Positions 9,007 to 19,797 of a stretch of 64,000 nt of DNA are shown here, piece after piece. The position numbers and the translations under genes are program-made. The stretch lies in contig JAADJZ010000006.1 of the NCBI GenBank assembly GCA_011032825.1, positions 930,001 to 994,000 on the forward strand, given 5' to 3'. Numbering within the stretch: position 1 is the first letter of the stretch; every line of letters starts with the position of its first letter. The notes under the pieces were generated by a model. It was not told where the DNA came from. It was given only the letters and a program-made list of their open reading frames with translations, and did no database searches. The stretch is from Massariosphaeria phaeospora. Its lineage: Eukaryota; Ascomycota; Dothideomycetes; Pleosporales.

Positions 9007-11990
9007 TTAGTGCCTCCTGAAGCAGGCGAACAGGCCAGATTTTCCGAGGAACCACAGACATCCGAGAAAGCGGATAACGGCGAGACCAGCAGTCGCATAT
9101 AGAAGGGCTTGGAAGAATCGCTGCGTACGCTTGCTTCCATCGGACTGTGGCATTGTTAGCAAACGGTCATGGTTACAGATATCAAGGGAAACTTACAGAG
9201 AAACCGAACTGATTGAAGCTATCCTGTGTAATGACAACGGCAAGAAGACCGTTCATGCCAATCCATGCGGTTGTCAAATGAGTTCTGAAGGACTTGTACG
9301 AGTCTTCGAGTGTCTTCTCGTTGCTTTCTACCGGCGCCACATATGGAGCCAATGCGCGCTTCACGGTGGCCTCAAACTGACTGTCGATATCGGCCTGTGC
9401 CAGTTCGGGTACTTCGACGACAGTATGCTTTCCGTCCGGCGCCTTCTCAGTCTTAGCAGAAGGAAGTGCGTCGGCCTTGTCTGAGCCCTTGGTACCCCAC
9501 GAGACATCATGCCAATTGCTGAACGCGTAGACGTTGAGGATGTTGACATACGAGGACATGATGAGCAGATACTGAGGGAACGAGGTGAACATGTGCCACG
9601 GGTCGAGGTACATGAACGATGCAACATAGTAGAGACCGAAGGTGGAAGCCATGGCGATGATAATGATACCAACACCATCGTCCGCAAAGAAATCCTTGAT
9701 CAGGTTACCTGCCGACGACGTGTCGAGATCCTGGGTCTGAGGGTTGGTGAAAGCCTGGACGACGAGGTAGACGGATAAAACGATCAAGTAGAACTGGATA
9801 GCGCCGAAGATGATGAACGAAATCAAGTACGACCACCTGGAACCCTTCGGTCGGTTACCGAGTGCTAGAATGAACTGCAGGCCGAGGGTTCCAAGGTACA
9901 TGTACTTGAGAATGACGTTGAGGATTGGAGTCGCAGAGTTACCGAAAGGCCAAGCGCTACGTTTACCGTCGATGTTGCCGTTTTCGTCTTTGCTGGGGTT
10001 GCCAACCAGATCCATGATGACCGAGGTTGTGAGCCAAAACGAGGCCAAAGCGAACCATGAGAGGAGGGTTGTGAAGGTGTTGTACAGCATCTGCACGTGG
10101 AAGAAGAACATGCGGACTAAGTTGTGGCCACTCTTGTACATGCGGCCGAAGTGCATCAAAGAGTAAATACCAGCAGCGAAAGAACCGTTCAACCAACGAC
10201 GACGCTGGCCGATGAATTCGGCAGCACCTTCGGGCACGTCAGTCTCTCCCTTGGATGCCTTGACGTAGGTGAGATGCCACTTGGAGCCTGCCTTGGCGAC
10301 CAGTTCGAAACACAGGATACGATCTTCGGCCAAGAACATATTCTTCTTAAAAATGTTCATGCCCTCGATGCCTTTCTTTCCGAGGATCTTGGAAAGGGTG
10401 TGGTCACCGTGGAAGTACTGCTCGAGGGGCCGGCCCATAATGGCGCGGTATCTGTAGGCGGAGAAAGCACCGGGCAACACAGACACATAACCAAACGACG
10501 ACTCCAAAGGCTTGTCGAGAATGTTACTGATCTTATACTCGAAGTTCTGGGCGGCCACGAGCGGGTTGAGCAGGTTCTTCCAGCCCTTACCCAACATGGC
10601 GTGAATCTCACCGCAAGCACCTCCGAGATCCTTGTCGTTGTAGAAGGCTTCCCAGAGCGAGAGGAGCGATTTGGGCCCGGGCTTGGTGCCGGCATCGAGC
10701 AGAATGCAGACCTCGGGATTGAGGATACGGCCGAAGGCAGTGAACAGCCATCTGTGCGAGTTGATCTTCTTGCTGTTCTTCTGCTTCAGGCAGAACATCA
10801 TCTGCACGGGCGGAAGCGTAGCGGCACTGTCATCGTGTGGGCGAATCAGCTGCTGGTTGGGAGTGACAGACAGCTGTGTGGTGTACTCGAACTAGACTTG
10901 TGTGAGAAAGGGAGCAGTGTGGGATTGCACCGAGGCGGGTACTTACGATATGTGCCGTGGTCTCTATGCCGTCGATGTCTTTTTTCATGACACCGTCCTG
11001 GTAGATGCCGACCGTGGCCAGCAGATCGAGGGTGCCCTTGTCGCACGGGTCGATGCCGTCGAAGACGAGGGCGACAACGATCTTCTGCCAAGCCGGACCA
11101 CCCTTGTTCCAGAACTCGGACTTTTTCAGGTTCACGATATCGCGGATGTTCTGCATGACGCCGTGCAGCGTCCGCGCCGTCAGCACTTTGTCTTCATTGT
11201 AGTATGTAATGGCGATGAGCAGCTCCGTGTGGCGGTTGTACATGGCCGGGCGTAGATTGTACCCGTTCTTGAGCGTGAAGTCGTTCGGGTCGCATGTAGC
11301 GGCCGTGTCTGGCAGCTGTCAGCATGGCGTGCGGCCCAAAGTTACGTCTGACACGACCTACAGCGCATGTGGGTGAACTCTTCGCTGCCGCTCTCCAGAT
11401 CATTGCGGTACTTGGCCTGTATAGCGTTCTGGATGGCGCTGGGCACGGGGTAGTCGGCACTCAGGACGGAGCCCTGGACGATCTTGATCTTACGCGTCAT
11501 GCCGCGCTTGAGGCCGCCGCCGCCGGGGACACCGCCGCCCGGCTGCTGTCGCGCCCGCCATGCCTCTGTCGAGCTGGTCTCACTCCGCGCATATGGCGAT
11601 GTTGCCCGCTGCTGTGCGCCAAAATCGCCGGCGGGGTCGTAGCCGCCCGTGGCCGAGTAGACGTCGGAGCCCGAGTGCGACTGGCTCTTGTACTGGGCCG
11701 TCGGCGCATCGGAGGCGTATGTCTCTGTTAGGCTGTATGTCGACTGCGGACGGTTGTCGATGTGGCCCCCGTAGGGACTGTTGTGGTCGTCAAAGGGCCC
11801 CCCTGGGTTCAGGCCGGTGGGATTGTTGCCCAGCAGGCTCCTGCCGACCTCATCGTCTTCGGAGCCGCGGCGGCCTTGGTCGTAGGGGAGCTGAGCGGGC
11901 TGTCAGTCGCTTCACGCAATAACAAAGCACGGCGTGGCATACTCCTGAATGTGGATCACCGTATCCTCCTGGCGGTCCTTGGTAAGCCAT
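9007..11990 (-). CDS. chsB: Class III chitin synthase (ChsB/ChsG type)
   Basis: Five exons on the minus strand: 11990-11943, 11890-11362, 11308-10947, 10891-9197 and 9144-9007; 2,772 nt, 923 aa. The start MAYQG and the Gly/Tyr-rich N-terminus (GGYGDPHSG) are typical of class III. The enzyme adds GlcNAc from UDP-GlcNAc to growing chitin at the plasma membrane of hyphal tips. Seen: the N-terminal chitin-synthase segment ([25 protein letters not shown]), the family-2 glycosyltransferase core with [16 protein letters not shown] near residue 502 and the product-binding QRRRW near 542. Six or so transmembrane helices follow, and a final 46-codon exon ends GLFACFRRH. Introns are 52-55 nt with good branch sites. 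Class III enzymes occur only in filamentous fungi and are needed for normal polarised growth. Length matches the family. Confidence 0.96.
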
Positions 11991-13469
11991 AACGCGCAGC
12001 TATGCAGGGGCTGGCACCACGCGGGCTGGAGAGTGTTCGTGATGGGCGGCGCCGCAGGCAAGTGGTGGCAAGATAGCGGAGAAACGAGCGTTGAGGAGGC
12101 AGGTTGGGTAGATAAAGAAGATGAGGATGGGCGAGGATGGAAAATGCAGAGAGCGGCTGAGCTGAAGGGCTGGGGGCTGTTCGGCGGAGCTGGGGTTGGG
12201 CGCGCCTTCCTCACGCGCCTAGGCCGCTTGCAGCTAGCGCAGGTTGGTGAATTGTGAAACGCTCGTGGAATGCTGGCCGGCCTGTTTCGCCCGTCAGCAA
12301 CACAATCAACGGCGCGCCAGGAATGCAGCCTCGTCCAGTGCCGAATGGATGCCTACAAAGGCATCGTGGTGCGTGGGCTGTGAATCTGTCTCCTCTCGTG
12401 TCATGTGGCGCGTCGTCAAAGGACGCGAAGGCGGGCTCTCCTCTCCCCGACTTCCTGCTATATTTAGAGGTAGAGCGTTGTCAGCAAGTCTGCACCAATA
12501 CCAGCTAGTTGGTCGCCTCGCCCACGCCGCCACAGCTCAGCCTCAACGTCGACCTGTCCGACCGACTCGCCATGATTCCACTCGATGTTCCATATTGAGC
12601 GTCCTATTGTTCTTCCGTCTCTTCTCGAACTAGACGGCTGCGACTAGATAGCGCCCTCTGCAGTCGACTGCGCTGCTGGCGTGCTCTCCCGTGAAACGGC
12701 CTTACCGGAGGTTTGTTTGCTTCAACGACCATCCTTCCGGGCATCGTGTGCACAACTTTCATTTCGCGTTCCGTCGCACGTCGAGACGAAAGGAGGAAAC
12801 CATGTCAGCAGCATGCGCGGCCTCGGCTCGTCAATGCAGTCCCGGAGAAAGGCTTCTGCGCGTCTTCTCGTCCGTCGGTTGGTTGCCCGAACGGGCGATT
12901 TTGTAGGGGCGAGCCATGTTTCTTCAGCTGGGCGCCTACGCATGGTCGCACGGGCGGGATACACCGCCTGCCGTGTCTATCCTTATACATACCAGCAAAC
13001 GTCTCACTGGCGCTGGCGAGGGCAAGTTCGCCAATAGCTAAGTCTTATATGTTTCCTATTAACTCCTTGAATGGCTATCGCCGCCTTGTCTTGGCTCTCC
13101 ACCATAGCACTAGCGTCACCCCGCAGTTGCTCCCACACGCGTAGCCAGTCCAGTCTCCATGACCGCACCACGTTCAACATCTACCTCCCGACGACCGGCA
13201 AACCTCGCTTCATGGCGCCTAGAGCATATCTCCTATTCTGAAAGATTAAGTGTACAACCTACCATTTGTCCTAGTAGTGACGCTTCTCGTTCTATCGCTC
13301 TTCCATTTTCCTTCCAGACTGCCACAGTGGGATTATAGTGGACCAGTTCCTGGAGTGACAGCCCCTGAGCCTTACGAACCACAACCACCAGATTGACGGC
13401 CCCCACTGCCAACGTGTACGGAGCCACGCCCCACACCATGATTTCGCTTACTCTCCAGTGTCGGGATTA
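11991..13469. promoter_or_regulatory. 1.48-kb divergent intergenic region between chitin synthase and DUF218 gene
   Basis: Both flanking genes start here and are read away from each other, so both promoters and 5' leaders must lie in this stretch. Long open frames on either strand match no family and begin without ATG. Long leaders are common for fungal cell-wall genes. Specific sites were not identified. Confidence 0.55.
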
Positions 13470-14495
13470 ATGGCACCAGCCACAACGTTACCCAGATCCA
13501 AACACCATTGCTCCCTCGCTTCTACACCATCTCAGCCTGTCTCAGCCGCAACACCCTCAGATAATGCTGCGCCACATATAACCACCAGTCCCGGTCTCCA
13601 AGTACCTGAGGCCGCCGACTTTACTCATCCGGACCATGTCATCCCACCGAAAACCTATGCTGGAGTAGAAGACCTAGTGATAGTCTGCGGCCACGCCATA
13701 TACCACCCGGACTACTCCAACCTCCCCATCCAAGGCCCTCACCATGAACAAAACTGGCACCTCGCCCCCTTCCAAAAGAGCAACCCCGCCACCGGCAAAC
13801 CCAGCGAACACTCCACCTTCCTCGCGCACATAACCGCCGGCCTCGACGCCCTCACCACCAGCCCCTCCGCCCTCAAACCCCTCCTCGTCTTCAGCGGTGC
13901 CGCCACCAAGCCCGCCCTCACCCCGCTCAGCGAAGCCCGCTCCTACTACCACGCAGCCCTCGCCGTCGAACTCGCCGCCGGCCACCACGGCGGCGGCCGC
14001 GCCCACGCGCTGTTCCACGCTGGCCGTCTGCTGCTCGAAGAGCGCGCTACCGACTCACTGCAGAACCTGCTGTTTAGCATCCTGCTTTTCCGACGCACTA
14101 CGGGCGCGTACCCGAAGCGCGTGCGCGTTGTCACGCATGCGTTCAAGGCGCGGAGGTTCTTGGAGCTGCATGCGCGAGCGATTGCGTGGCCTGCGAGTCG
14201 TTTGCTGGTGCAGGGCATTGATCCCGTTATGTCAGGGGTGGAGTTGCAGGAGGTGGTGAGCGGCGAGGAGAGGTTCGGGTATGGGGCTTGGGAAAAGGAT
14301 CTGCTCGGTACGGGCGAGGTTCTTACGCGAAAGAGGAGGGAGCGCGGGTGGAGTGGGGATGCGGATGTAGTCGCGGAGTTGGCGGAGGGGCTGGAGGATA
14401 GCGTGAAGGCCTTGTTGCGGGGGAGTTTGGTCGGTGTGCTGCCTTGGAGCGAGTCGCAGTGTGAACCTGCTAGCGAGGATAGTGGGCAAGGCTAG
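13470..14495 (+). CDS. DUF218 (YdcF-like) domain protein
   Basis: Intronless, 341 aa. The start is the ATG at 13470; it follows a possible 5'-leader acceptor (CTCTCCAG). After a variable Ser/Pro-rich 65-residue N-terminus comes the conserved block EDLVIVCGHAIYHPDY. The DUF218 hallmarks follow: VFSGAATKPALTPLSEARSY, ATDSLQNLLFSILLFRR and RVRVVTHAFKARRFLELH. Fungal members are annotated only as DUF218 proteins. Bacterial relatives (YdcF, SanA) bind nucleotide-type ligands or act in envelope integrity, but the fungal function is unknown. No signal peptide or membrane helix is seen, so a cytosolic location is likely. The C-terminal 70 residues are variable. GC-rich codon use resembles neighbouring genes. 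Confidence 0.88.
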   Translation: MAPATTLPRSKHHCSLASTPSQPVSAATPSDNAAPHITTSPGLQVPEAADFTHPDHVIPPKTYAGVEDLVIVCGHAIYHPDYSNLPIQGPHHEQNWHLAPFQKSNPATGKPSEHSTFLAHITAGLDALTTSPSALKPLLVFSGAATKPALTPLSEARSYYHAALAVELAAGHHGGGRAHALFHAGRLLLEERATDSLQNLLFSILLFRRTTGAYPKRVRVVTHAFKARRFLELHARAIAWPASRLLVQGIDPVMSGVELQEVVSGEERFGYGAWEKDLLGTGEVLTRKRRERGWSGDADVVAELAEGLEDSVKALLRGSLVGVLPWSESQCEPASEDSGQG

Positions 14496-15059
14496 GTTGA
14501 GTGTAGTGTGTGGTTCCCGGCGTTGCGGTGGAAAGCTTGCTTGTCTGGCGGCAGGGGCACTTCTCACAGTACATTCGTCCTGAAGGAGACATCATATCCT
14601 ACCGTAGTGTACCTAGGATCTGAAACGAACCAACAAGCGGAGTAACTACGCTTCTTGTGCTGCACCCGTAAAGTAAGTAAGAAGTACGTACGCATAGGCC
14701 TTTTCCTGGACGTTTGCTGTTTGTCGAAGACGGGAGGTGATGAAGGGTCAGCGCCGCGCCGCGTCCACTCGAGAAAGTTTTCGCAAAGCTCAAACTTGCT
14801 GCGGAGAGCCTCATTTCGCGTCCACTCGGGAACTGAGCTTTATATCACAACACAGTCATAGGTAGTAGTGGGTTTTGTAAACATGCAGGTTTCGGTACCT
14901 TCGTATGCGAGAAACGAGGGTAGGTAAGTAGGTAGTTCAGACATCTAGCTATCCCGCCCTACCTAGATGCTAGTATTGCCCCCAACTCTACTACTCCTGA
15001 ACCACTCAGCTCAGCTCCGCTCCATCCTCACCGCCGCGTCATCCCTCTATCAGACTAGA
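14496..15059. other. Intergenic between convergent genes, 564 bp
   Basis: 3' flanks of the DUF218 gene and RIB7. Contains one copy of a 20-nt sequence that recurs exactly at 38416-38435 (listed separately). Nothing else is recognised. Confidence 0.6.
14775..14794. repeat. 20-nt exact dispersed repeat, copy 1
   Basis: AAGTTTTCGCAAAGCTCAAA, identical to 38416-38435, 23.6 kb away, in unrelated flanks. Chance identity of 20 nt within 64 kb is unlikely. Function unknown. Confidence 0.75.
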
Positions 15060-15875
15060 CTATCCCCGTCCGGCCGGCCGTCCACACAGCACTACATCCT
15101 CGCCCAGCGGCACCCACTGCACGTCGCGCAGCCGACTTACTGGTACCTTCGCTCCGTGCTCGTCAGCCCGCGCCTCAGGACACACCTGCACGCCTCCGCG
15201 GCCCAGCCACACAGGCGCTATCGTCACGATAACGGAGTCCACGAGCGCCATGTTGTTGGGGTGCAGCAGCGTGTTGATGACGGTGCCGCCGCCTTCGATC
15301 ATGAGGGAGGTGATGCCGTGCGTGGAGAGCAGAGCGAGAATGTGGGGCCAAGATATCGGGGTCGCTAAGGGGAATTTAGGTGGCGGTGGTGGTGATACAA
15401 CGAAGACCTGGCCGCCGACGCTCTCGACCACTTCGCGTTTCTCTGCCTCTAGCTCCCGGCACGTGATGATCCATGGCGCGCGCCCCTGGCCCTCTCGCGC
15501 CAGCTGCACGACGCTGCTCGTCGCGCTGATGGGCCAGCGGCCGTGCGGATCGAGCACGACGGGCCGCGGCTGGTGCTCCAGGGCCACGCCTGCGATGCGG
15601 CAATTCAGCGACGGGTCGTCGGCGATGGCGGTGCCGACGCCGATGAGGATGGCGGTGTGGCGCGAGCGCAGGTAGTGTGTTAGGGCTTTGGAGAGGGGGC
15701 CGGATAGGGGGGTTTGCGTACCGGGGGAGAGGGCCAGGTTGGAGTCGAGAGATGTGGCGAAGGTGAGGGTTGTGTGGGGTTTGCGGGGATGAGAAGATGG
15801 AGATGGGGATGGGGGCATGTAGGGGGCTATGAGGGTGCTGTGGTGGGGAGCGAATGTGAGGGGTGGACGGGACAT
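15060..15875 (-). CDS. RIB7: 2,5-diamino-6-ribosylamino-pyrimidinone 5'-phosphate reductase (riboflavin synthesis)
   Basis: Intronless, 271 aa, on the minus strand. Belongs to the RibD C-terminal/DHFR-like reductase family: TLTFATSLDSNLALSPG near residue 38, the substrate-binding HTAILIGVGTAIADDPSLN, and the NADPH-binding block ITSLMIEGGGTVINTLL near residue 190. In fungi this reductase (Rib7) acts before deamination and uses NADPH to reduce the ribosyl side chain in the second step of riboflavin synthesis from GTP. The Pro/Ser/His-rich N-terminus (about 35 residues) is variable. Length agrees with fungal Rib7 (about 240-290 aa). It is convergent with the DUF218 gene and divergent from UBC12. 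Confidence 0.93.
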   Translation of the reverse strand: MSRPPLTFAPHHSTLIAPYMPPSPSPSSHPRKPHTTLTFATSLDSNLALSPGTQTPLSGPLSKALTHYLRSRHTAILIGVGTAIADDPSLNCRIAGVALEHQPRPVVLDPHGRWPISATSSVVQLAREGQGRAPWIITCRELEAEKREVVESVGGQVFVVSPPPPPKFPLATPISWPHILALLSTHGITSLMIEGGGTVINTLLHPNNMALVDSVIVTIAPVWLGRGGVQVCPEARADEHGAKVPVSRLRDVQWVPLGEDVVLCGRPAGRG

Positions 15876-16504
15876 GGTGGGTTACGTGAGAAGGGAGTTG
15901 GTGATGGTGAGAAGAAGAAGAGAAGAGAAGAGATGAGACGATTTGTTGGTGTTGTGCTGGAGAGGAATTAGATGATTGCTGCACTAATTTTCGAATGTAT
16001 CTGATCCATGTGGAACAGGTTTATCTTCGTACCTCCGGGGTTCTACTTCTACTACTGCTTCCGCGATTATATGGAGGTTTTCGCGGTTCCTGTAATGGCC
16101 TGTGCTCTTTTTCCTCCTAGAGGAAGATCGGTGTTCGTATTAATCGGGTCGACGATGTTTCCGAGGATTGATCGCGAGGAGACTAGTTTTGGAGATGGAG
16201 CAGTTGATACAATGACAGTGGCAGTGGTGTTGTGGAAAAGATTATTACTAAGCGGTAGGCAGGCTAGGCAACGAGTGGCGCACCGGTGGAACCTCGGTGT
16301 TCACCCCACGTTCGCTGGTGTCGCAGCCTGCCTTCATCTTTCTCTCCAGTATATATCCATTCGCCGGTGTCTGTTCATAGAACGCTATCTTGCACCACTT
16401 TCACCCGCCTGCAAAAGCACCCACCGCCTCTACACGACGCTCTCCATCGCTTCGTTCGCCGACCCCGCTAGAAGCGCTCCGAGTAGCCATACAATCCCGG
16501 CAAG
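15876..16504. promoter_or_regulatory. Divergent intergenic region RIB7/UBC12, 629 bp
   Basis: Both flanking genes start here. A GA-rich/CT-rich stretch lies just upstream of RIB7 (15900-15935). No defined operator is recognised. Confidence 0.5.
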
Positions 16505-17242
16505 ATGATGAAAATATGGTCTATGGTATGTGGTCTTGTGACAGAGCATCTCGCGCTCTTTCCGGGATTGGGAAAGTTCTGGCTTGCTGACTTGACCACA
16601 GAAGCAAAAGCAGCAGCAAGATGACGCTGCGGCCGCCACAAGCAAGAAGAAGAAGGTCACGCCCGCTCAGCTTCGAGCGCAAAAAGGTACTACACTCGAC
16701 ACCCTATGTCCAGTCTTCCAAACAGGCACTGACTCTGGACTAGATCTCGCGGAACTATCACTCGGTACTACGATGAAAACGCACTTCCCGAACCCTGACG
16801 ACATCCTCAACTTCAAACTGACCATCGACCCCGACGAGGGCATGTACAAGAGCGGACACTTTATATTCGACTTCAAAATCAACCAGAACTTCCCGCACGA
16901 CCCGCCAAAGGTCAAGTGCACACAGAAGATCTACCACCCTAACATTGATCTGGAGGGCAACGTGTGTCTGAACATCCTGCGAGAGGACTGGAAGCCGGTG
17001 CTGAACTTGAACGCCGTTGTTGTTGGGTTGCAGGTGCGTGGCCCGGTCTACAAGCTGGTTTGCACGAATACGTGGCTAACGTGAGGCAGTTTCTCTTCCT
17101 CGAACCCAACGCATCGGACCCGCTGAACAAGGAGGCTGCAGAGGACCTGAAGGCGAATCGGGAAGGCTTCAAACGCAATGTCCGCGCGTCACTGGGGGGT
17201 GGCACCGTCAAGGGGCAGAACTTCGACCGTGTGCTGCTCTAG
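16505..17242 (+). CDS. UBC12: NEDD8-conjugating enzyme E2 (Ubc12)
   Basis: Four exons: 16505-16525, 16602-16686, 16744-17033 and 17090-17242; 549 nt, 182 aa. The tiny first exon encodes MMKIWSM, the hydrophobic N-terminal arm that Ubc12 inserts into its E1 (Uba3). It is followed by a Lys/Gln-rich linker. The UBC fold shows [47 protein letters not shown] with catalytic Cys110, and [17 protein letters not shown]. This REDWKPVL form is specific to Ubc12 among E2s. The protein takes Nedd8/Rub1 from the Ula1-Uba3 E1 and passes it to cullins, activating SCF ubiquitin ligases. Two ATGs start the frame (16505, 16508); either may be used. Length matches the family. Confidence 0.96.
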
Positions 17243-17860
17243 TAGACGTGTGCGGCAAAGAAGAGGCTTGTGGACGGGGCATGGAGGCAACAACATTGAG
17301 CGAGCATTTGAGTTATGGCGTCTTTTGGAGCGAGGCGTCGGCATATACCGGTTCTTTCTGCATCTCTCTAGAGCCCGGCGGCAAGACGAGTACGATTACG
17401 AAGGAAGACTTTCGCAATGGGATTTTGGTACAGACTTTGGGTACCTAGACATACGGCCTAGACGGGCGCTGAATGGGTGGTTAATTTGAGTGTGCGATGC
17501 GGAGGACGCGGTATGATGTGATGCGCGCCCGACGCCCAATGATGCAGGCTGTGCCAATGATGCAGGCTGTGCCAATGGTGCAGGCTATGGGGCGTGTGCA
17601 GGCTATTGTCCCCCGGAGCCATCGGGGAGCGTGAAGACTCCTCCGGCACGTGAGGCGCTACGCTGCAGCTAGCACGGACCGCAATTCGGTCTTCTACAAG
17701 GGCGCGGTGGGGTGCGGGCTGACCGCTCAGCGCCGACTTCGGGCAGAAAGTGCGGCTTGCTGTTTTTCCCAGACGCTCACGACGCAACAGGGCCAGCTTT
17801 TAAACCCACGTAGTCCCCGTCCCTTTTTTCCTACCTTAGATACCCTTTCACACTTCCACA
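17243..17860. other. Intergenic, 618 bp, with 18-bp tandem repeat
   Basis: Lies between UBC12 and the ketol-acid reductoisomerase gene, both on the plus strand. Holds an 18-bp tandem repeat at 17541-17594. Pyrimidine-rich leader sequence with TTTTAAACC near 17798 precedes the next start. Confidence 0.6.
17541..17594. repeat. 18-bp tandem repeat, three copies
   Basis: Unit GATGCAGGCTGTGCCAAT: two perfect copies (17541-17558, 17559-17576) and a diverged third. A half copy (TGTGCAGGCTAT) follows at 17595-17606. Non-coding. Confidence 0.85.
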
Positions 17861-19249
17861 ATGGCTTCACGACCTGCTGCCCGCCTTCTCCGCCAGTCTG
17901 CCCGTCAAGTGGCCGCTCCCACTGTGCAGAGGCGCACTTTCGTCTCGGCCCTCAATGCTGCTCGGGCTGGTGTGGCAGCTGCCCCCAAGGCTGCTGTGAC
18001 GTCGAGCTTCCGGCAAGTCCGTGGTGTAAAGACAGTCGACTTTGCCGGCACCAAGGAGACTATCTATGGTGCGTAGTCATGTGCTGCGAGCTTGTTGACC
18101 GACCTCTAACCGGTGCCAACAGAGCGGGACGACTGGCCGAGGGAAAAGCTCCTGGTGAGTCCGCCACGGCCTCAATGGCACTGCAGACCATCTCAGGGGG
18201 ACGTCAAGCTTACATTCGAGCCAGGAATACTTCAAGAACGACACCCTCGCACTCATCGGCTACGGTTCCCAGGGCCATGGCCAGGGCCTCAACCTCCGCG
18301 ACAACGGCCTGAACGTCATTGTCGGCGTGCGGAAGAACGGCGCCTCGTGGAAGGAGGCCGAGCAGGATGGCTGGGTGCCCGGCAAGAACCTGTTCGACAT
18401 CGACGAGGCCATTGGCAAGTCGACCATCGTCATGAACCTGCTGTCGGACGCGGCCCAGTCTGAGACCTGGCCAGCTATCAAGCCTCAGTTGACCAAGGGC
18501 AAGGTGAGCCAAATTACGGGCGAATGCACATGGATCGAGCTAACTCGTACCAGACGCTCTACTTCTCCCACGGTTTCTCGCCCGTCTTCAAGGACTTGAC
18601 CAAGGTCGACGTCCCCACGGACATCGACGTCATCCTCGTTGCACCCAAGGGCTCCGGCCGCACCGTCCGCACTCTTTTCCGTGAGGGTCGTGGAATCAAC
18701 TCCTCCATCGCCGTCTTCCAGGATGTGACTGGTCAGGCTAAGGAGAAGGCCATCGCTCTCGGTGTTGCCGTCGGCTCAGGCTACCTCTACGAGACCACCT
18801 TCAAGAAGGAGGTTTACTCCGACCTCTACGGCGAGCGCGGCTGCCTCATGGGCGGTATCCACGGCATGTTCCTGGCTCAGTACGAAGTGCTCCGTGAGCG
18901 CGGCCACTCCCCGTCCGAGGCTTTCAACGAGACCGTCGAGGAGGCCACCCAGTCGCTGTACCCCTTGATCGCCGCCAACGGCATGGACTACATGTACGCT
19001 GCCTGCTCCACCACTGCCCGCCGCGGTGCCATCGACTGGAGCAAGCGGTTCAAGGACACCCTGAAGCCCGTCTTCAACGACCTCTACGACTCTGTCGAGA
19101 ACGGCAGCGAAACGCAGCGCTCGCTCGACTATAACTCGCAGCCTGATTACCGTGAGAAGTACAAGAAGGAGCTAGAGGAGATTGACAACCTGGAGATCTG
19201 GCGCGCGGGCAAGGCTGTCCGCAGTCTTCGTCCCGAGAACGCGAAGTAA
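17861..19249 (+). CDS. ILV5: Ketol-acid reductoisomerase, mitochondrial
   Basis: Four exons: 17861-18068, 18123-18154, 18225-18503 and 18554-19249; 1,215 nt, 404 aa. The N-terminus (MASRPAARLLRQSARQVAAP) is Arg/Ala rich with no acidic residues, a mitochondrial presequence. The NADPH Rossmann motif is GYGSQGHGQGLNLRDNG. The knotted C-terminal domain has the metal ligands in DVTGQAKEKA, LYGERGCLMGG and the later acidic segments. The enzyme converts 2-acetolactate to dihydroxyisovalerate, and acetohydroxybutyrate to the isoleucine precursor, with NADPH and Mg2+, the second step of branched-chain amino acid synthesis in the matrix. Sequence and length match fungal Ilv5; the smallest exon is 32 nt. 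No clear Gcn4 site (TGACTC) was seen in the 600 bp upstream. Confidence 0.97.
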
Positions 19250-19797
19250 GCAATGTTAGTGTGGAGAGTGCACTAAAAGGATTGTGTAGATAGATTTTTC
19301 CTTTATCGGCTCGGCAATTGGGCGTCGGGTACAAAAGATCTGGGCGCAATCTTGCAACGGCTGGTTTTTTGGTTGGAGAAAAGTGTCATGTCAAAAGTCA
19401 ATGATACCTGCTTTCTCTTCGCTAATCTGGGGACTTTGCCTGTGACTGCCGCCTCCCTGCTGCCATGATATAACCTGGTGCAACATTGTCGATCATTTCC
19501 TTCACTTGATCCGTCGTCGCAAATGAGAAAGCCCGAACGTTACCGGTATGGCGCATGATATGTCGACTATATGTTGGTTTGTATTGGGTTTGTTCCGGTT
19601 GTTATGTCTTCCCCCCAAGACACACTCTGTTTACCTTCTCGATGTTTGCCTATACTTCATCGTTGGTTGTTCTGGTCAGTATGCCCTCTCCATTCACAGA
19701 TCCTTCGGTCATTTATGACAGCTCCCATACATAGATCAACCTTCGAGCATCGTCTCTCCTTCACCTCCATCTAGAGGAACAGCTCATCGTCAAGACC
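19250..19797. other. Intergenic, 548 bp
   Basis: 3' flank of ILV5 and 5' flank of the next gene. No feature recognised. Confidence 0.6.

Noticed and set aside
10124..10990. 288-codon plus-strand open frame
   Set aside because: It is antisense to the strongly conserved chitin synthase exon and has no motif; a shadow of GC-biased codons.
12713..13144. 143-codon plus frame in the chitin synthase/DUF218 gap
   Set aside because: Starts without ATG and lacks splice or domain signals; likely leader or promoter DNA.
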